A stretch of 64,000 bases of DNA from Cohnella pontilimi (GCF_005049045.1 NZ_SUPK01000004.1:124001-188000); one strand, 5' to 3'; counted from the first letter of the stretch, positions 17,713 through 27,513 are shown. The notes: generated by a model not told the origin, from the sequence alone. A program made the numbers and translations.

Positions 17713-19086
17713 TTAAATTAACGAATCGGACATAACGTACAGCATATAATCTTCAATCAGCTTTTCCACAAATGATTCCTGGTGCGCCTTTCTACCGGTC
17801 TGACGCATAATTTCACATAATCGTTCGTCCCAAGGCACCTTCATCTTATTGAGTTTTTCCATCTCATTTTCATCGAACGAAGGTCCGGGATAACGAAATA
17901 GAGAAGCAGCCTGATATGTTTCAACATCGAACCTCCATGCGGCAAATTGTTCCGGAAACATCCTGTACAGGGATTGTCCCATCAGCAACCCTTTTACATC
18001 AAAATCACCGGAATAATATAGTTGGCATTTAGGCCCGGAGGCTTCCAAGCATCTCTGGATCCAGCGAATTGCCGCCGAACTGGCGGGGCCGCTCGTGCAG
18101 ATCAACGCCGGCGGCGCATGATCGGAATGATCGACTGGCTGCCTGATTGAATCTAATACTGCAGAGAAGACGGCTGGATTCTCAACCACATAGATTCGCG
18201 AGCATCGGGGAAACCGCTCTTCCGCGTCCACTTGCCGAAGCGTCCAGACCGTCGGTACAATAGGTTTGTCAGACTCCGGAATAAACCAATGGACAATAGA
18301 AGACAGATCATCGTCCAGAATGCCGAATTGACGGTAGAATTCACGAAGTTTCAGCGTCGCGGAACCGTCATGGCGATCCGGTATGCCGTCACTCGATTCC
18401 TCGTCGAACGGAATATCGGACACTTTGGATCTCAACGCTGCTATCAGCATTCTGCCGGCTGGTCTGTCCAAATCCAGCGCGTGTGCATCTCCACTGGCGC
18501 GGGCAGCCAAAACCGGCATCCGGATCTGCGCATTTGTAACGCCTTCTTGTTCCTCGAACAATTGGTTCAGCGCATGCATCACAATGCGGAGCGACATGAG
18601 AGCGTTATCCGGATCCGCGTTGTAACACTCGCGAAGCGTACGGTAGCCAGCCCCTGCGCCTTGCTCCATCAGCGTCAGCCACTCCTCCCCGAGCCGACAG
18701 AACGATCCGCTCTCCGTCTCCCGTAGTTTGGCGAAGAGACTGCGCCACCGCCGGCCATAGCCCAGCATCCTCTCGCTCTTTGTCAATAAAGGCGTTCCTT
18801 CAAGCATGCTATGCAGTTGAAGCATGCTGATCGCGAACGCCGATTCCCGCAGCTCCTGATCGAACAAGCGCAACGGAATCGGCACCGAATCGCCCGGTCT
18901 GAAATCCCACCCGAAGAAGGAATTTAAAGCTTCGCACTCTGCTTCAGACACGTGTTCGACAACGGCCTGACCGCCAATCCGCCCCAGTGAAACGTATTTT
19001 TTCCACACCGCCTTCAGAGGGCGTCGAAACCCGGGTCGATCGAAATATATTTGGGCGCGTCGCATCACATCCGCTTCAGGTTTCAC
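17713..19086 (-). CDS. jetD: Wadjet type III nuclease subunit JetD (TIGR02679 / DUF2399)
   Basis: A 457-residue protein. The C-terminal part is a TOPRIM-like domain: RIYVVENPAVF near 296-306 (acidic residue), ICTSGPASSA near 327 and LYYSGDFDVKGL near 352-363 (DxD). This is the DUF2399 end of TIGR02679. In Wadjet systems JetD is the endonuclease that cuts circular plasmid DNA after the SMC-like complex has extruded a loop. The start is a GTG overlapping the JetC stop (GTGA). It is the last gene of jetABCD. Confidence 0.88.
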   Translation of the reverse strand: MKPEADVMRRAQIYFDRPGFRRPLKAVWKKYVSLGRIGGQAVVEHVSEAECEALNSFFGWDFRPGDSVPIPLRLFDQELRESAFAISMLQLHSMLEGTPLLTKSERMLGYGRRWRSLFAKLRETESGSFCRLGEEWLTLMEQGAGAGYRTLRECYNADPDNALMSLRIVMHALNQLFEEQEGVTNAQIRMPVLAARASGDAHALDLDRPAGRMLIAALRSKVSDIPFDEESSDGIPDRHDGSATLKLREFYRQFGILDDDLSSIVHWFIPESDKPIVPTVWTLRQVDAEERFPRCSRIYVVENPAVFSAVLDSIRQPVDHSDHAPPALICTSGPASSAAIRWIQRCLEASGPKCQLYYSGDFDVKGLLMGQSLYRMFPEQFAAWRFDVETYQAASLFRYPGPSFDENEMEKLNKMKVPWDERLCEIMRQTGRKAHQESFVEKLIEDYMLYVMSDSLI

Positions 19087-22000
19087 GTCGCGTCACCCTT
19101 ATCCTGCACGTACTCTTTCACCCGTCCATTCCACCGGTAACGGAACAACGTGACGAAATCGACATCCTTCGGCCGGTAGATTTCATAGATAGCCAGCTGC
19201 GGCACCGTATCATAGCAGCCCCACAGCACCTGCGAAGTCATCATGTAGTCGAAGCCCATCTCCGTAAGCAATTGGAACATATCTCGCATGTTTTCCTCGT
19301 CGACACCCGCGAACGCTTCGTCCAGCGAAATCAACCGCGGCGCATCCGCCCGCGCGTCGGAATAGCGTGACCAGGTTGCGGCAAACAGTGGAATGTACAT
19401 GGCCATCGCCTTTTCCCCGCCGCTTAGCACGTTGAATCGGGAGTCTGACAGCGGTCGGTATGCGGTTTGCTCGCCTTTTCGATATTTCAGCTCGAATTCG
19501 AACCAATTCCGATAGTCAAGCACTTCGTACAGATGCTTGCGCAACGACTCCTTCTCGCTCTGCGCCGTTTGTTTGGCATAGCCGATTTGGTAACGGAAAT
19601 GCTGGATCATGGCGTCGATCTCGTCTTCGCGCAGCCGGTGCGAATCCCGTTTCAACAATTCGACCAGCGCTGCGGTATCCATCTGCTGCTCATTCTGCGC
19701 CGCCTTTGGATCCCAGTCGAGCTTCAACCTCAGACCGCTCGACGTATTCCGCTCCTCCATGAGCCGGTTCATCCGTTTAACCCAGCTTTCCGCCCGATGG
19801 ATCCGTTGACGGATCGCTTTGCCGACGCTGCGCAGGATGATTTCTTCATATAGCTCCCGGTCCTTTTCGTTGAGCAGAACGCTTTGTTCCTGTTCGTCCC
19901 GCGTCAATTCCTCGACCAGTAGCTGCGGAGACAAAGGATGAGCGCGGTCTCGCATCGACCGGATGACGATTCGACCGGTTTCTTCTTCGATATCAATTTC
20001 CAAAACGTAATCCGTCAGCAGGCTACGAACCTCGTTGTAAAGTCCGAGCAGCGTATTGTTCACCGTATCCGCGTTTTTGCCGAGAAACGCCGCGTCGTAT
20101 TTGTGCTTGATATCCGAAGCGATGCGTGTCGTTTCGGTCTGCTCCGATTGCCCTTCGTCGGACGAATACCTTTCTCGCCATTCCGCTATCAGATTTCGCC
20201 GCATTTCCCGATGCCAGCTAGCAACGGAAATCTGCAATGCCTCTGCGAGCCCCGTCTCCTGTTTTTGATACAATCGGACGCTCTCATCGGCTCTGGCGGC
20301 TGCGTCTTTAGCCTTGTCCAGCTTGTCGTCGAACGCCTTGCGCTCGTTGCCCAGCCGCTCCCTGTCCGCTTTCAACGTTTCAATGCGCCGCGAGATGTCG
20401 GCAAGCCCCAATTCCTCCATCAACTTGCGAAGCGTATCGACCTGCGCGCGCAGTGACAGCCGCCGTTCATCCAGCTCAACCGTCAGCATCTCATCGTCTT
20501 CGATAGACGCCGTGAGCGTCTCCTTTTCATCCGTCAGCACGCCGATTCGATTCGCCGTCTCTACGCTCCGGCTCCACGCGGAATGCAGCCCGCCAATCAA
20601 GCTATCGTAATCCCGCGTAATGGATACGGCTTCTTCTAGATCTCTCAGCCGCTTCAAACGCGTCCAGCCCGCGGTCAGTTCGTTCACTTGCCGTTGCAGG
20701 TCGCGCCATAGCGTCGTTTTATCTTTAAACCGCTCCAAAGCGCGGTTTTCTTGAGTTAATGCGGCGTCCAGACGATACGACGCTTCAAGTAGTGCATGCA
20801 AGCCCTGTTCCAATGCGGAAAATGCAGGGAAAGCGTCCCCTTCGGCTTGCAGCACCTGCTCCCGCTCCTGAATTGCAGCAATGCGGGAGTCGAGCTCCTC
20901 TAACTGCTTGCCTAGAAGCTCCAATTCGCTCTGCAGTCGGGCGACTTCGAGCATTCTCGTCCTTTTGCGCGTCTCCTTGCCGATGTATTCGGCACGAGAT
21001 TTGGCTGCCGTCGCCCCGGCCAAAGGACCGAGCTGAAACATGCCGGACCCTGATAATACCGCGCCAAACGATTCGTAGCCGCCGATGTCTCCTTCTTCCA
21101 CCCATAAGAACGTGCGCAGCACCGCGTGAATCGTTTCTGCCCGCAATCCGCTTCCTTCCGAAGGCGAAGGTACCAGCACATCTGCCAGAGTATAACCTAT
21201 TTCATGCGGTTGAGCGGTGATCCACAGTTCTTCTTGTCCGTCCTCTAGCGGTCCCAGTCGGCCGTCCGGAGAAATCCACGCGTCGAGCAGACCGGAACGC
21301 TCCAACGCTTCCTCGATCCTCGCCTTCTGCACCTCGTCCACACCTACCTGGAAGTCGCACACGGCGAACAGTGGCGATCCGCTTCCTACCGGCTGCGCGC
21401 GACGCCGCTGCGCGCGCGCCTCGCTGCGGGGCGGTTCCGGCTCGCGGCTGTCCTCCCACGTCCGCTTATCTTCCCGCAGCTGATCTTGTCTGCGCTCCAG
21501 CTCCTTCTTCTCATGCCGGAGTTGCAACCGTTCCCCCGCCAGCCAATCACGCCGGACGGCAAGCGCGTTTAGCATGGGTGCGCGAATCGGCTCAGGCGAG
21601 CGAGACTCTGGTCCGAACGCCGTCACCGCCTGGAAAGTCTCGTGGACGCGTACATCGTCGAACGGCACTTCCTGAAGCGTCCCACGCCATAACAACACCG
21701 CTTCGCGATATGCTTCCTTGCCGGATTCCAGCGATTTGTCCGCCTCCGCTCGCCCCCGCTCCCGTTCGTCCCGTTGCTTACGCGCCTCGCCCAGCTCCGT
21801 TTCCAGTTCTTGCGCGATCCTCGCCGCTTCACGCTCTTCGCGCGCTTTGCCCAAGGCAGTCTCCAACCGCTCGCGATGCTGACGCAGGTCACGTTTCCAA
21901 GGCTCCCGCCAGCGGTCGTCCTCCGGTTGACCCCTGTCCCAGTATCGATGGTAAACCGGATGCTCGGCGAACTCGAGATCCTGCGCTAACGACTCCAGTT

Positions 22001-23225
22001 CCTGAAGCGTTTGCCGCTGCTCCGACGCATAGCGGCTGCGCTTCTGCTCCAGTTCGTCCAAATCGCGGGCAACCGCCGACTGTTTCATACGCTGTTTGCC
22101 CAAACGTTCTTGTGTCCGTTCAAGGTGCTTCTCCGTTTCCGATAAGGAAGAAGCCGCTGCTTCCAGTTCCCGCTGCTTTCCGACCACCTCGTGATTCTCC
22201 AACACGTCGATCTCTGCCGACATTTGCCTAAACGCCGCTTCCGTACGGCTGATGTCTGCTATTGCCGCCTGCTTCGCTTCTTCAGCCTCCGACCGCTTCG
22301 CTTCCAGTACCGCCATGCGGCTTCTATGCGCGGAATACTCGGCATTTCGCTCCAACAGCTGCACCGACTGATCGTATAGCGTCCGTTTGTTGTAACGATC
22401 GTAGGCGTCTTGAAGCTTCTCCATCTCCTTCCTATGGAGACGAAGCTCGTCCAGCCGGTCGGCAATCTGATCCATGTCCTCCAGCACTTCGGACAAAGGC
22501 CTCAAGTCTTCCTCCTGCAGCGGCGGCAAGGAATCGTGCAGGATGTCATAGATCGCCGACGGCTTGAAGTCTTTGGACAGCTTTGGGCTTCTGAGCTGAA
22601 TCATGAGATGCAGTAAATCTTGAAACGCTTCCGCGTCGGCGAACCCGAACAGCTGCTTGTTCACCATGTCTCGATAAGACGCTTGATCCTGAACAACCTG
22701 GCCGCCGGAGTTTATTGTCTTCTCCAGATCCTGTCTGCTGAGTGGAATACGCGTATGATGCTCGAACCAATGGTTCCGGTCGTACAGCCAGAAATTTTCG
22801 CCGATCCGCCGGCCGTCATCCAGCAGGAAGCCCCAGAACTGGACTTGACCTCCGCGACGCGCGCGCAAACCGATGCCGATCGTTTTAGTCAAGCCTTTCG
22901 ACGGATTCGCGAACTCCATCCACAAATAACCGGTTACGTCCGATTTCCCGCTGTCCGCTTCTCCGAGCAAATAATATTCGATTCTGCGATCCCGAGACCC
23001 GAAAGGGTCCAATCGATGCGAGCGCTTATCACCGTCGAGCACGAGAGGGAGAAAACTTTGCATTGTAACGGATTTGCCCGAACCGTTCGCTCCCCGCAAT
23101 ATGATCCGACCTTCCTCGAGCTCAAACACTTCTTCGTCGTAATACCAAAAATTAAGCAGTCCAAAACGCATCATCCGCCACCTGGCATCAAGCCCTTCCT
23201 GCACGTTCATTTCCACCGCCATCAC
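19083..23225 (-). CDS. jetC: Wadjet type III SMC-like ATPase JetC (TIGR02680)
   Basis: A 1380-residue protein with ATPase motifs at the two ends, as in SMC and MukB. Walker A LRGANGSGKSVTMQS is near residues 43-57. The C-terminal signature FNVLSGGEKAMAMYIPLF is near 1258-1275, and Walker B PRLISLDEAFAGVD is near 1290-1303. Between them lie two long charged coiled coils around a hinge-like region near 610-720. It is the loop-extruding motor of the plasmid-defence complex. The first codon is GTG with GGAGG 6 nt upstream; an ATG directly follows and may be used instead. The gene is rich in G and C. Confidence 0.9.
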   Translation of the reverse strand: MMAVEMNVQEGLDARWRMMRFGLLNFWYYDEEVFELEEGRIILRGANGSGKSVTMQSFLPLVLDGDKRSHRLDPFGSRDRRIEYYLLGEADSGKSDVTGYLWMEFANPSKGLTKTIGIGLRARRGGQVQFWGFLLDDGRRIGENFWLYDRNHWFEHHTRIPLSRQDLEKTINSGGQVVQDQASYRDMVNKQLFGFADAEAFQDLLHLMIQLRSPKLSKDFKPSAIYDILHDSLPPLQEEDLRPLSEVLEDMDQIADRLDELRLHRKEMEKLQDAYDRYNKRTLYDQSVQLLERNAEYSAHRSRMAVLEAKRSEAEEAKQAAIADISRTEAAFRQMSAEIDVLENHEVVGKQRELEAAASSLSETEKHLERTQERLGKQRMKQSAVARDLDELEQKRSRYASEQRQTLQELESLAQDLEFAEHPVYHRYWDRGQPEDDRWREPWKRDLRQHRERLETALGKAREEREAARIAQELETELGEARKQRDERERGRAEADKSLESGKEAYREAVLLWRGTLQEVPFDDVRVHETFQAVTAFGPESRSPEPIRAPMLNALAVRRDWLAGERLQLRHEKKELERRQDQLREDKRTWEDSREPEPPRSEARAQRRRAQPVGSGSPLFAVCDFQVGVDEVQKARIEEALERSGLLDAWISPDGRLGPLEDGQEELWITAQPHEIGYTLADVLVPSPSEGSGLRAETIHAVLRTFLWVEEGDIGGYESFGAVLSGSGMFQLGPLAGATAAKSRAEYIGKETRKRTRMLEVARLQSELELLGKQLEELDSRIAAIQEREQVLQAEGDAFPAFSALEQGLHALLEASYRLDAALTQENRALERFKDKTTLWRDLQRQVNELTAGWTRLKRLRDLEEAVSITRDYDSLIGGLHSAWSRSVETANRIGVLTDEKETLTASIEDDEMLTVELDERRLSLRAQVDTLRKLMEELGLADISRRIETLKADRERLGNERKAFDDKLDKAKDAAARADESVRLYQKQETGLAEALQISVASWHREMRRNLIAEWRERYSSDEGQSEQTETTRIASDIKHKYDAAFLGKNADTVNNTLLGLYNEVRSLLTDYVLEIDIEEETGRIVIRSMRDRAHPLSPQLLVEELTRDEQEQSVLLNEKDRELYEEIILRSVGKAIRQRIHRAESWVKRMNRLMEERNTSSGLRLKLDWDPKAAQNEQQMDTAALVELLKRDSHRLREDEIDAMIQHFRYQIGYAKQTAQSEKESLRKHLYEVLDYRNWFEFELKYRKGEQTAYRPLSDSRFNVLSGGEKAMAMYIPLFAATWSRYSDARADAPRLISLDEAFAGVDEENMRDMFQLLTEMGFDYMMTSQVLWGCYDTVPQLAIYEIYRPKDVDFVTLFRYRWNGRVKEYVQDKGDAT

Positions 23226-23245
23226 CGTCGACCTCCTTTGATTCG

Positions 23246-24478
23246 TTAATCCAGATCAAAATCTGTATTCGCGTATTCAGCGTTCCAACGCGCAACAACC
23301 GGCGAGACCAGAAAATGGTTCGCATCCTCCCACTCGCCAAGCCGCCATTGTTCCATATGTTCAAAACAAAATTCAGCCAGCAGGGCGGAGGACGATTCCC
23401 GGAACTCCTTGCTCCAATATTCACGATGGCGTTCTTGCAGTCTCAGCAACAGCCCCTCCATCTCCGAACGTTCTAATCGGACGGAGCCATCCGGCTCCAT
23501 GTAAAACCGGCTGCCTTCCTGATTCATCTGCCGCCGCAATTCGCCCGCAATAAGCAGTACCAGGTCCGAAACTCCGGACAAGGTGGGGAACAGCGCCGCT
23601 TCACCGGTCAATTCTGGATGGAAGAATAGCAATCCTTCCCGGTACCTGCGGCCTTCCATGCCGAGCATTCGTTGCATGTGATCCATGATGTATCGCCGCT
23701 GCATTAACACATAAGGGAGAGAATCGTCGTCCCAATATCTGTCTAGCACAACCGGTTCCAGTAAAAATCTGCGGAATACCCGGTGTCGCTTTCGGATATT
23801 TTGTCCGTCCGGGGTGTCGGCGTACAGAATCGGGTCCGCCAAATCTTCCATCGAGCTGTACGTGGTCAAATCTTGCGGAAACCGTCTCAAAACGTAGCGG
23901 GAGTGCGGAGAACATTCGTAGAGTGCATTTTTGTTTTCATTTTGCGCCCAATCATTCTCGTCTCCGTCCACCATGATGAGTACGCCGAGTGAAGTAAGCT
24001 TCTTCAGTGCTCGTGCCATCGACAGACGGTGGTGGTAATGTCTCCAGTCCGACTCGAGGCCGCCGATCGCCATCTGCTCTCTGACTTCTTCCACAATGTC
24101 TGACAGCAGGAACTGGTCCATCTCCGTTTTGCCTTCCAAATACCACAGACAATATGTGAAAAATACGTAGTCCCGAACTTCCCGGAATTCCTCGAAGCCC
24201 ATCCAGGCATGCGGTACTACCGGCGTCCGCTCCAGCTTCGCCAAGCTTCGGGTCACGATCAACGGAAACCCGGCTTGATCCATGAACCACTCCCGCAACT
24301 CCTCGTAATGATCTTTTATTGAGAAATAAAGATCTTGATCCTCTTCTTTCAAAATCCATGGCCGATTTAGCAACGCGTGAACACAGGCTTGTTTGCGTTC
24401 CTGCGCTTGTGCCGAATTAACTTCCGAGCGTAACGTCCGCCTGGCGCGTTGGATGGCCATGTTTCCACGTCCCCTCAT
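23246..24478 (-). CDS. jetB: Wadjet type III accessory subunit JetB (TIGR02678 / DUF2398)
   Basis: A 410-residue protein without catalytic motifs. It is recognised by its position and by TIGR02678-like segments such as ILMVDGDENDW near residue 171 and RHRVFRRFLLEPVVLDRYWDD near 230-250. It matches the MukE-like, winged-helix subunit that joins the kleisin to the SMC-like motor. It starts 3 bp after the jetA stop, with a GGAGG site inside the end of jetA; Met7 is an alternative start. Confidence 0.8.
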   Translation of the reverse strand: MRGRGNMAIQRARRTLRSEVNSAQAQERKQACVHALLNRPWILKEEDQDLYFSIKDHYEELREWFMDQAGFPLIVTRSLAKLERTPVVPHAWMGFEEFREVRDYVFFTYCLWYLEGKTEMDQFLLSDIVEEVREQMAIGGLESDWRHYHHRLSMARALKKLTSLGVLIMVDGDENDWAQNENKNALYECSPHSRYVLRRFPQDLTTYSSMEDLADPILYADTPDGQNIRKRHRVFRRFLLEPVVLDRYWDDDSLPYVLMQRRYIMDHMQRMLGMEGRRYREGLLFFHPELTGEAALFPTLSGVSDLVLLIAGELRRQMNQEGSRFYMEPDGSVRLERSEMEGLLLRLQERHREYWSKEFRESSSALLAEFCFEHMEQWRLGEWEDANHFLVSPVVARWNAEYANTDFDLD

Positions 24479-24481
24479 GCG

Positions 24482-26017
24482 TCAAGTGCCTCCTTCCGTC
24501 GTCACCGCCGCTTGTCTGGCCGCTTCCGTCAAGGCAAACACGAACTCATAATCCGGCAGGTGGAGCTCACCGTCTTCCGAAATCAACTCCGTGCGCTCCT
24601 TCGTTTTGGCATTCATCATCGCAACCCGAACTCCTTCCGGTGTTACGAAAGCGTGATTCGGCGCAGAATTGCATCTGCCGATCCAGTGAAGAAGCCGAAT
24701 CCGGGTTTGCACAGATACAGTTCCCAACTCCGAAATCCGCAGCCGACCCCGTTCCGCCAATTCGCGAATCGCTTCCCATTCTTCCGCCTGCCGCTTGAGG
24801 AAAAATTGTCTCTCTCTTCGTTTCCGCTCCTCATTTTCCGGAACAGGTTCTGTGTCTTGCTTGCCGGTTCTTTTGCGGCTCCGGGAACGAAGCATGCGAA
24901 CGGTCGGTGCTTCGTCCCACATCGATTGTTCCGCTCGGTCGGAATGCCGCAAGTCTTCACCCTGCAGATGACGCGTCTGAAACAATCCGAACGTTAGTCC
25001 GGCAAGCCGGTGGGCATCGCCCAGTTTTTGTGTCCGAGCGAACCATTGCCCGAGGTGCTCCAACTCTTTTTTTCGACTCACACCGGATCGCTTACGCTCC
25101 TGCATCCGGATCACGCTGCGTACGATGCGAGCGATGGCGTCCTTCGTCGCCCGCTCGAGCAAAGTAAGTTCAGAAGGTGTAACGCCGTTTCCTAGAAACC
25201 ACCGGTGCAAGTTGGACCAACCCTGATGTAGCTCAGCCATCAGCGCATCCGGGGACGGCGTCTCTTCCAGCCTCGGCTTGTCCAGTTCCGTATTCACGAC
25301 CTGTGCCAAAAACATGTCTCGGACGCTCTCGTGAATACGCTCCAAGTTGCCTTCAATTTTATAAGCACTTCGCTGCAACGCCTGGATAAAATTTTGCAAA
25401 TAATTCGTTAAGCGATCTTTAAATATGAGGAACGATTCGGCCACCATCATCTCTTCCGCTTTCGCAGTTTGCAGGCTCGCGATGTAATCGGCCGCGTTCT
25501 CATGCAGCCGCTTGAACGCGTCGTATAGCGTCGCCCACAGCTCCAGCGCGACTTCCGGCGACGATTCCCATCCCATGCTTCTAATGGCGAACAGCTTTTC
25601 GGCAATCGAATCGAACAGCGTCGATTCCAAGGACCCCCCGTATCCAGTCACCTTCTCGAGAGTCTCCAGCAATCTTTCAATCTCGATGGAATAGGGCCGC
25701 AAAAGGTATTGCATATTCTTTTTCATATACTCTTCCAACGTTGCCGCCCGTCCGCCGTCGTGCCTCGAGGCGAGGTTACCCCATTCCTCAAGCTGCTCCA
25801 AATCCGATACGCATTGATCGAGCGTGTAGGTTGGCAGCACATTCCATTCCAGGACGCCCGTATATACTTCTTCGGGCTTCATCCAATATCGGAGCCGCTT
25901 ATATTCCTGATAGAAAAACCGCATAATTGCCCGATATCGCACCACATTATCTGCATTCACATATTTCAGTTCGGGCACGCTTCGCAATGTTTGGTTGGCA
26001 ATCGACAGATCTAACAT
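24482..26017 (-). CDS. jetA: Wadjet type III kleisin-like subunit JetA (TIGR02677 / DUF2397)
   Basis: A 511-residue, mostly helical protein. It opens with ELKYVNADNVVRYRAIMRFFYQEYKRLRYW (about 16-45), the typical start of TIGR02677/DUF2397. It corresponds to the MukF-like kleisin that bridges the JetC heads. It is the first gene of jetABCD, with a GGGGGTG site 4 nt before the ATG. The identification rests on the family-like opening plus the jetBCD context. Confidence 0.82.
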   Translation of the reverse strand: MLDLSIANQTLRSVPELKYVNADNVVRYRAIMRFFYQEYKRLRYWMKPEEVYTGVLEWNVLPTYTLDQCVSDLEQLEEWGNLASRHDGGRAATLEEYMKKNMQYLLRPYSIEIERLLETLEKVTGYGGSLESTLFDSIAEKLFAIRSMGWESSPEVALELWATLYDAFKRLHENAADYIASLQTAKAEEMMVAESFLIFKDRLTNYLQNFIQALQRSAYKIEGNLERIHESVRDMFLAQVVNTELDKPRLEETPSPDALMAELHQGWSNLHRWFLGNGVTPSELTLLERATKDAIARIVRSVIRMQERKRSGVSRKKELEHLGQWFARTQKLGDAHRLAGLTFGLFQTRHLQGEDLRHSDRAEQSMWDEAPTVRMLRSRSRKRTGKQDTEPVPENEERKRRERQFFLKRQAEEWEAIRELAERGRLRISELGTVSVQTRIRLLHWIGRCNSAPNHAFVTPEGVRVAMMNAKTKERTELISEDGELHLPDYEFVFALTEAARQAAVTTEGGT

Positions 26018-26195
26018 GTTTCACCCCCTATTTCCTGTTCGTTCATCACTAACACCATATAAGCAATTAGGCATCTTTTTGGCAATACACACAACTTTCA
26101 CCCCCTTTGTATGTATCAGATATATGTTGATCACTCTAATCAGCTTCGCTATGATGAAGTCATAAAGTTAAATGCCTTGGAAAAGAGGAATCCAC

Positions 26196-27092
26196 ATGGC
26201 TGAGCCGTCAGGAATATGGCCTGGAGAGCATCTATTCCTGCTCATGACTAAAGCTCCACCCGAGAAAAAGCAAAGATTTATCGATGATTTTAATAAATCG
26301 ATAGGTTTTGATGTCCAATCGGTAAGGGAGTGGAAAAATCCAGACAGGCTTCAATGTCCCCATTGCGGCCCGAATCACCGTCCGGAAGTCGTATGCAACG
26401 GGAAGATAAAGCCGGGTTCCGACCGTCAGCGATACCTGTGTCGTCTATGTGGGGCCTCATTTAACGACTACACCGGCACTGTGTTTCATAAATCAAAAAA
26501 AGTGGCGAATTGGCCTGCATTTCTCAAATGCATGTTGGATGGAAAATCGATACGTCAAAGCGCGAAAGAGATCGGGATCAGTCCGACAACGGCACATGCA
26601 TGGCGCAAAAAGATTTTGTCTCACATTTCCAATAAAATGACCACATCCTTATCGGGTATCGTTGAATATACGGAGTTATCCGTAAAAACCTCGAAAAAAG
26701 GGCAAAAGACGGGGCGTTCGTCTGTTCCCAGACAAAAAGAAACCCTCGTCTTTTGCATAAGTCGCAGCGGTAAGGTGTATGTTGGACTTGGCGCACAGTT
26801 CGTCCAGAACAGCGTACTACGTAGGGAAAGGATATTTTGGTGTACTGATCTCACCAATCCAACAATGCTTTCCATGCAACAGATGCCTGCATTTTCACGT
26901 GCAGAACTGAAACTGTTGCGTACTGAACATGTTAAGGCGATCGCGAAGCGCTTTGTTAACAGGTACGCCGACATGCGTGGAGTTGCGTCCAGGTATCTGC
27001 CCCAATACGCGGCCTGGCATCAGTTCCAGGACCAGAACTACCACTGTACTCACAGTGAAAAAATCCGACAATTGTTCCGTATCGGATTATAA
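26196..27092 (+). CDS. IS1595-like transposase relative with degenerate catalytic site
   Basis: A 298-residue protein, starting at the ATG that has AGAGGA 6 nt upstream. It has a four-cysteine zinc ribbon (CPHCG...CRLCG, about 50-90), a helix-turn-helix (IRQSAKEIGISPTTAHAWRKKI, about 121-142) and an RNase H-like region, all as in IS1595 transposases. The first catalytic Asp, normally in VExDE, is replaced (VEYTE near 157). The segment that usually reads NVNAYHSRLK is HVKAIAKRFV. Only the middle Asp (WCTDLTNP) seems kept. I see no inverted repeats around it. It is probably not an active transposase; a decayed copy or a domesticated DNA-binding protein are both possible. It is divergent from jetA. 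Confidence 0.7.
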   Translation: MAEPSGIWPGEHLFLLMTKAPPEKKQRFIDDFNKSIGFDVQSVREWKNPDRLQCPHCGPNHRPEVVCNGKIKPGSDRQRYLCRLCGASFNDYTGTVFHKSKKVANWPAFLKCMLDGKSIRQSAKEIGISPTTAHAWRKKILSHISNKMTTSLSGIVEYTELSVKTSKKGQKTGRSSVPRQKETLVFCISRSGKVYVGLGAQFVQNSVLRRERIFWCTDLTNPTMLSMQQMPAFSRAELKLLRTEHVKAIAKRFVNRYADMRGVASRYLPQYAAWHQFQDQNYHCTHSEKIRQLFRIGL

Positions 27093-27262
27093 TGATAACT
27101 TATGCCGCATATTTCATTAATAGGAAAAAACAATAGGTAGATTTATCATCAACTGATATCTGTAACATAACCTTTTTGACAAAAAAGCATTAAAGAAGGA
27201 GCGCAGTCAGAGTTCTATGAGCATAATCTTAGCGAGATCCTAGTGCAAATTTTGCTCTCTTT

Positions 27263-27454
27263 CTTCACGCCCGCATTTCGGAGCGGGAGCTAGAAATTTT
27301 GCAATTCCTGGCAGACGGGCTCAAAAATTGCGAAATCGCCGCCAAGCTGTTCCTCTCAGAAGGCTCTGTGCGAAACTACATATCCAGCATCTACTCGAAG
27401 CTCAACGTGGAGAATCGGGCTTCGGATGTGAAGAAGTTTCGTATGGCACAATAG
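27263..27454 (+). pseudogene. C-terminal remnant of a LuxR/NarL-type response regulator
   Basis: The 63 codons before the TAG at 27452-27454 read SERELEILQFLADGLKN, EIAAKLFLSEGSVRNYISSI and YSKLNVENRASDVKKF. This is a complete LuxR-type helix-turn-helix. The frame is closed by a stop about 30 bp further up, and no receiver domain is present. No plausible start or ribosome site is visible. Confidence 0.75.
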
Positions 27455-27465
27455 AACAACCCGAT

Positions 27466-27506
27466 AAAAAAACCGCCCCGAGGATTCTCCTCAGAACGGT
27501 TTTTTG
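27466..27506 (-). terminator. Terminator of the FGGY-kinase / ABC sugar operon
   Basis: AAAAAACCG and CGGTTTTTT flank a CCGAGG/CCTCAG-type stem. On the minus strand it ends in a T run. It sits just after the BtpA/SgcQ stop. Confidence 0.8.
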
Positions 27507-27513
27507 CCTTATC

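Noticed and set aside
21371..22231. Long plus-strand frame (286 codons) opposite jetC
   Set aside because: It lies antisense to the GC-rich coiled-coil part of JetC, has a proline- and arginine-rich composition and no domain. It is a codon-bias shadow.
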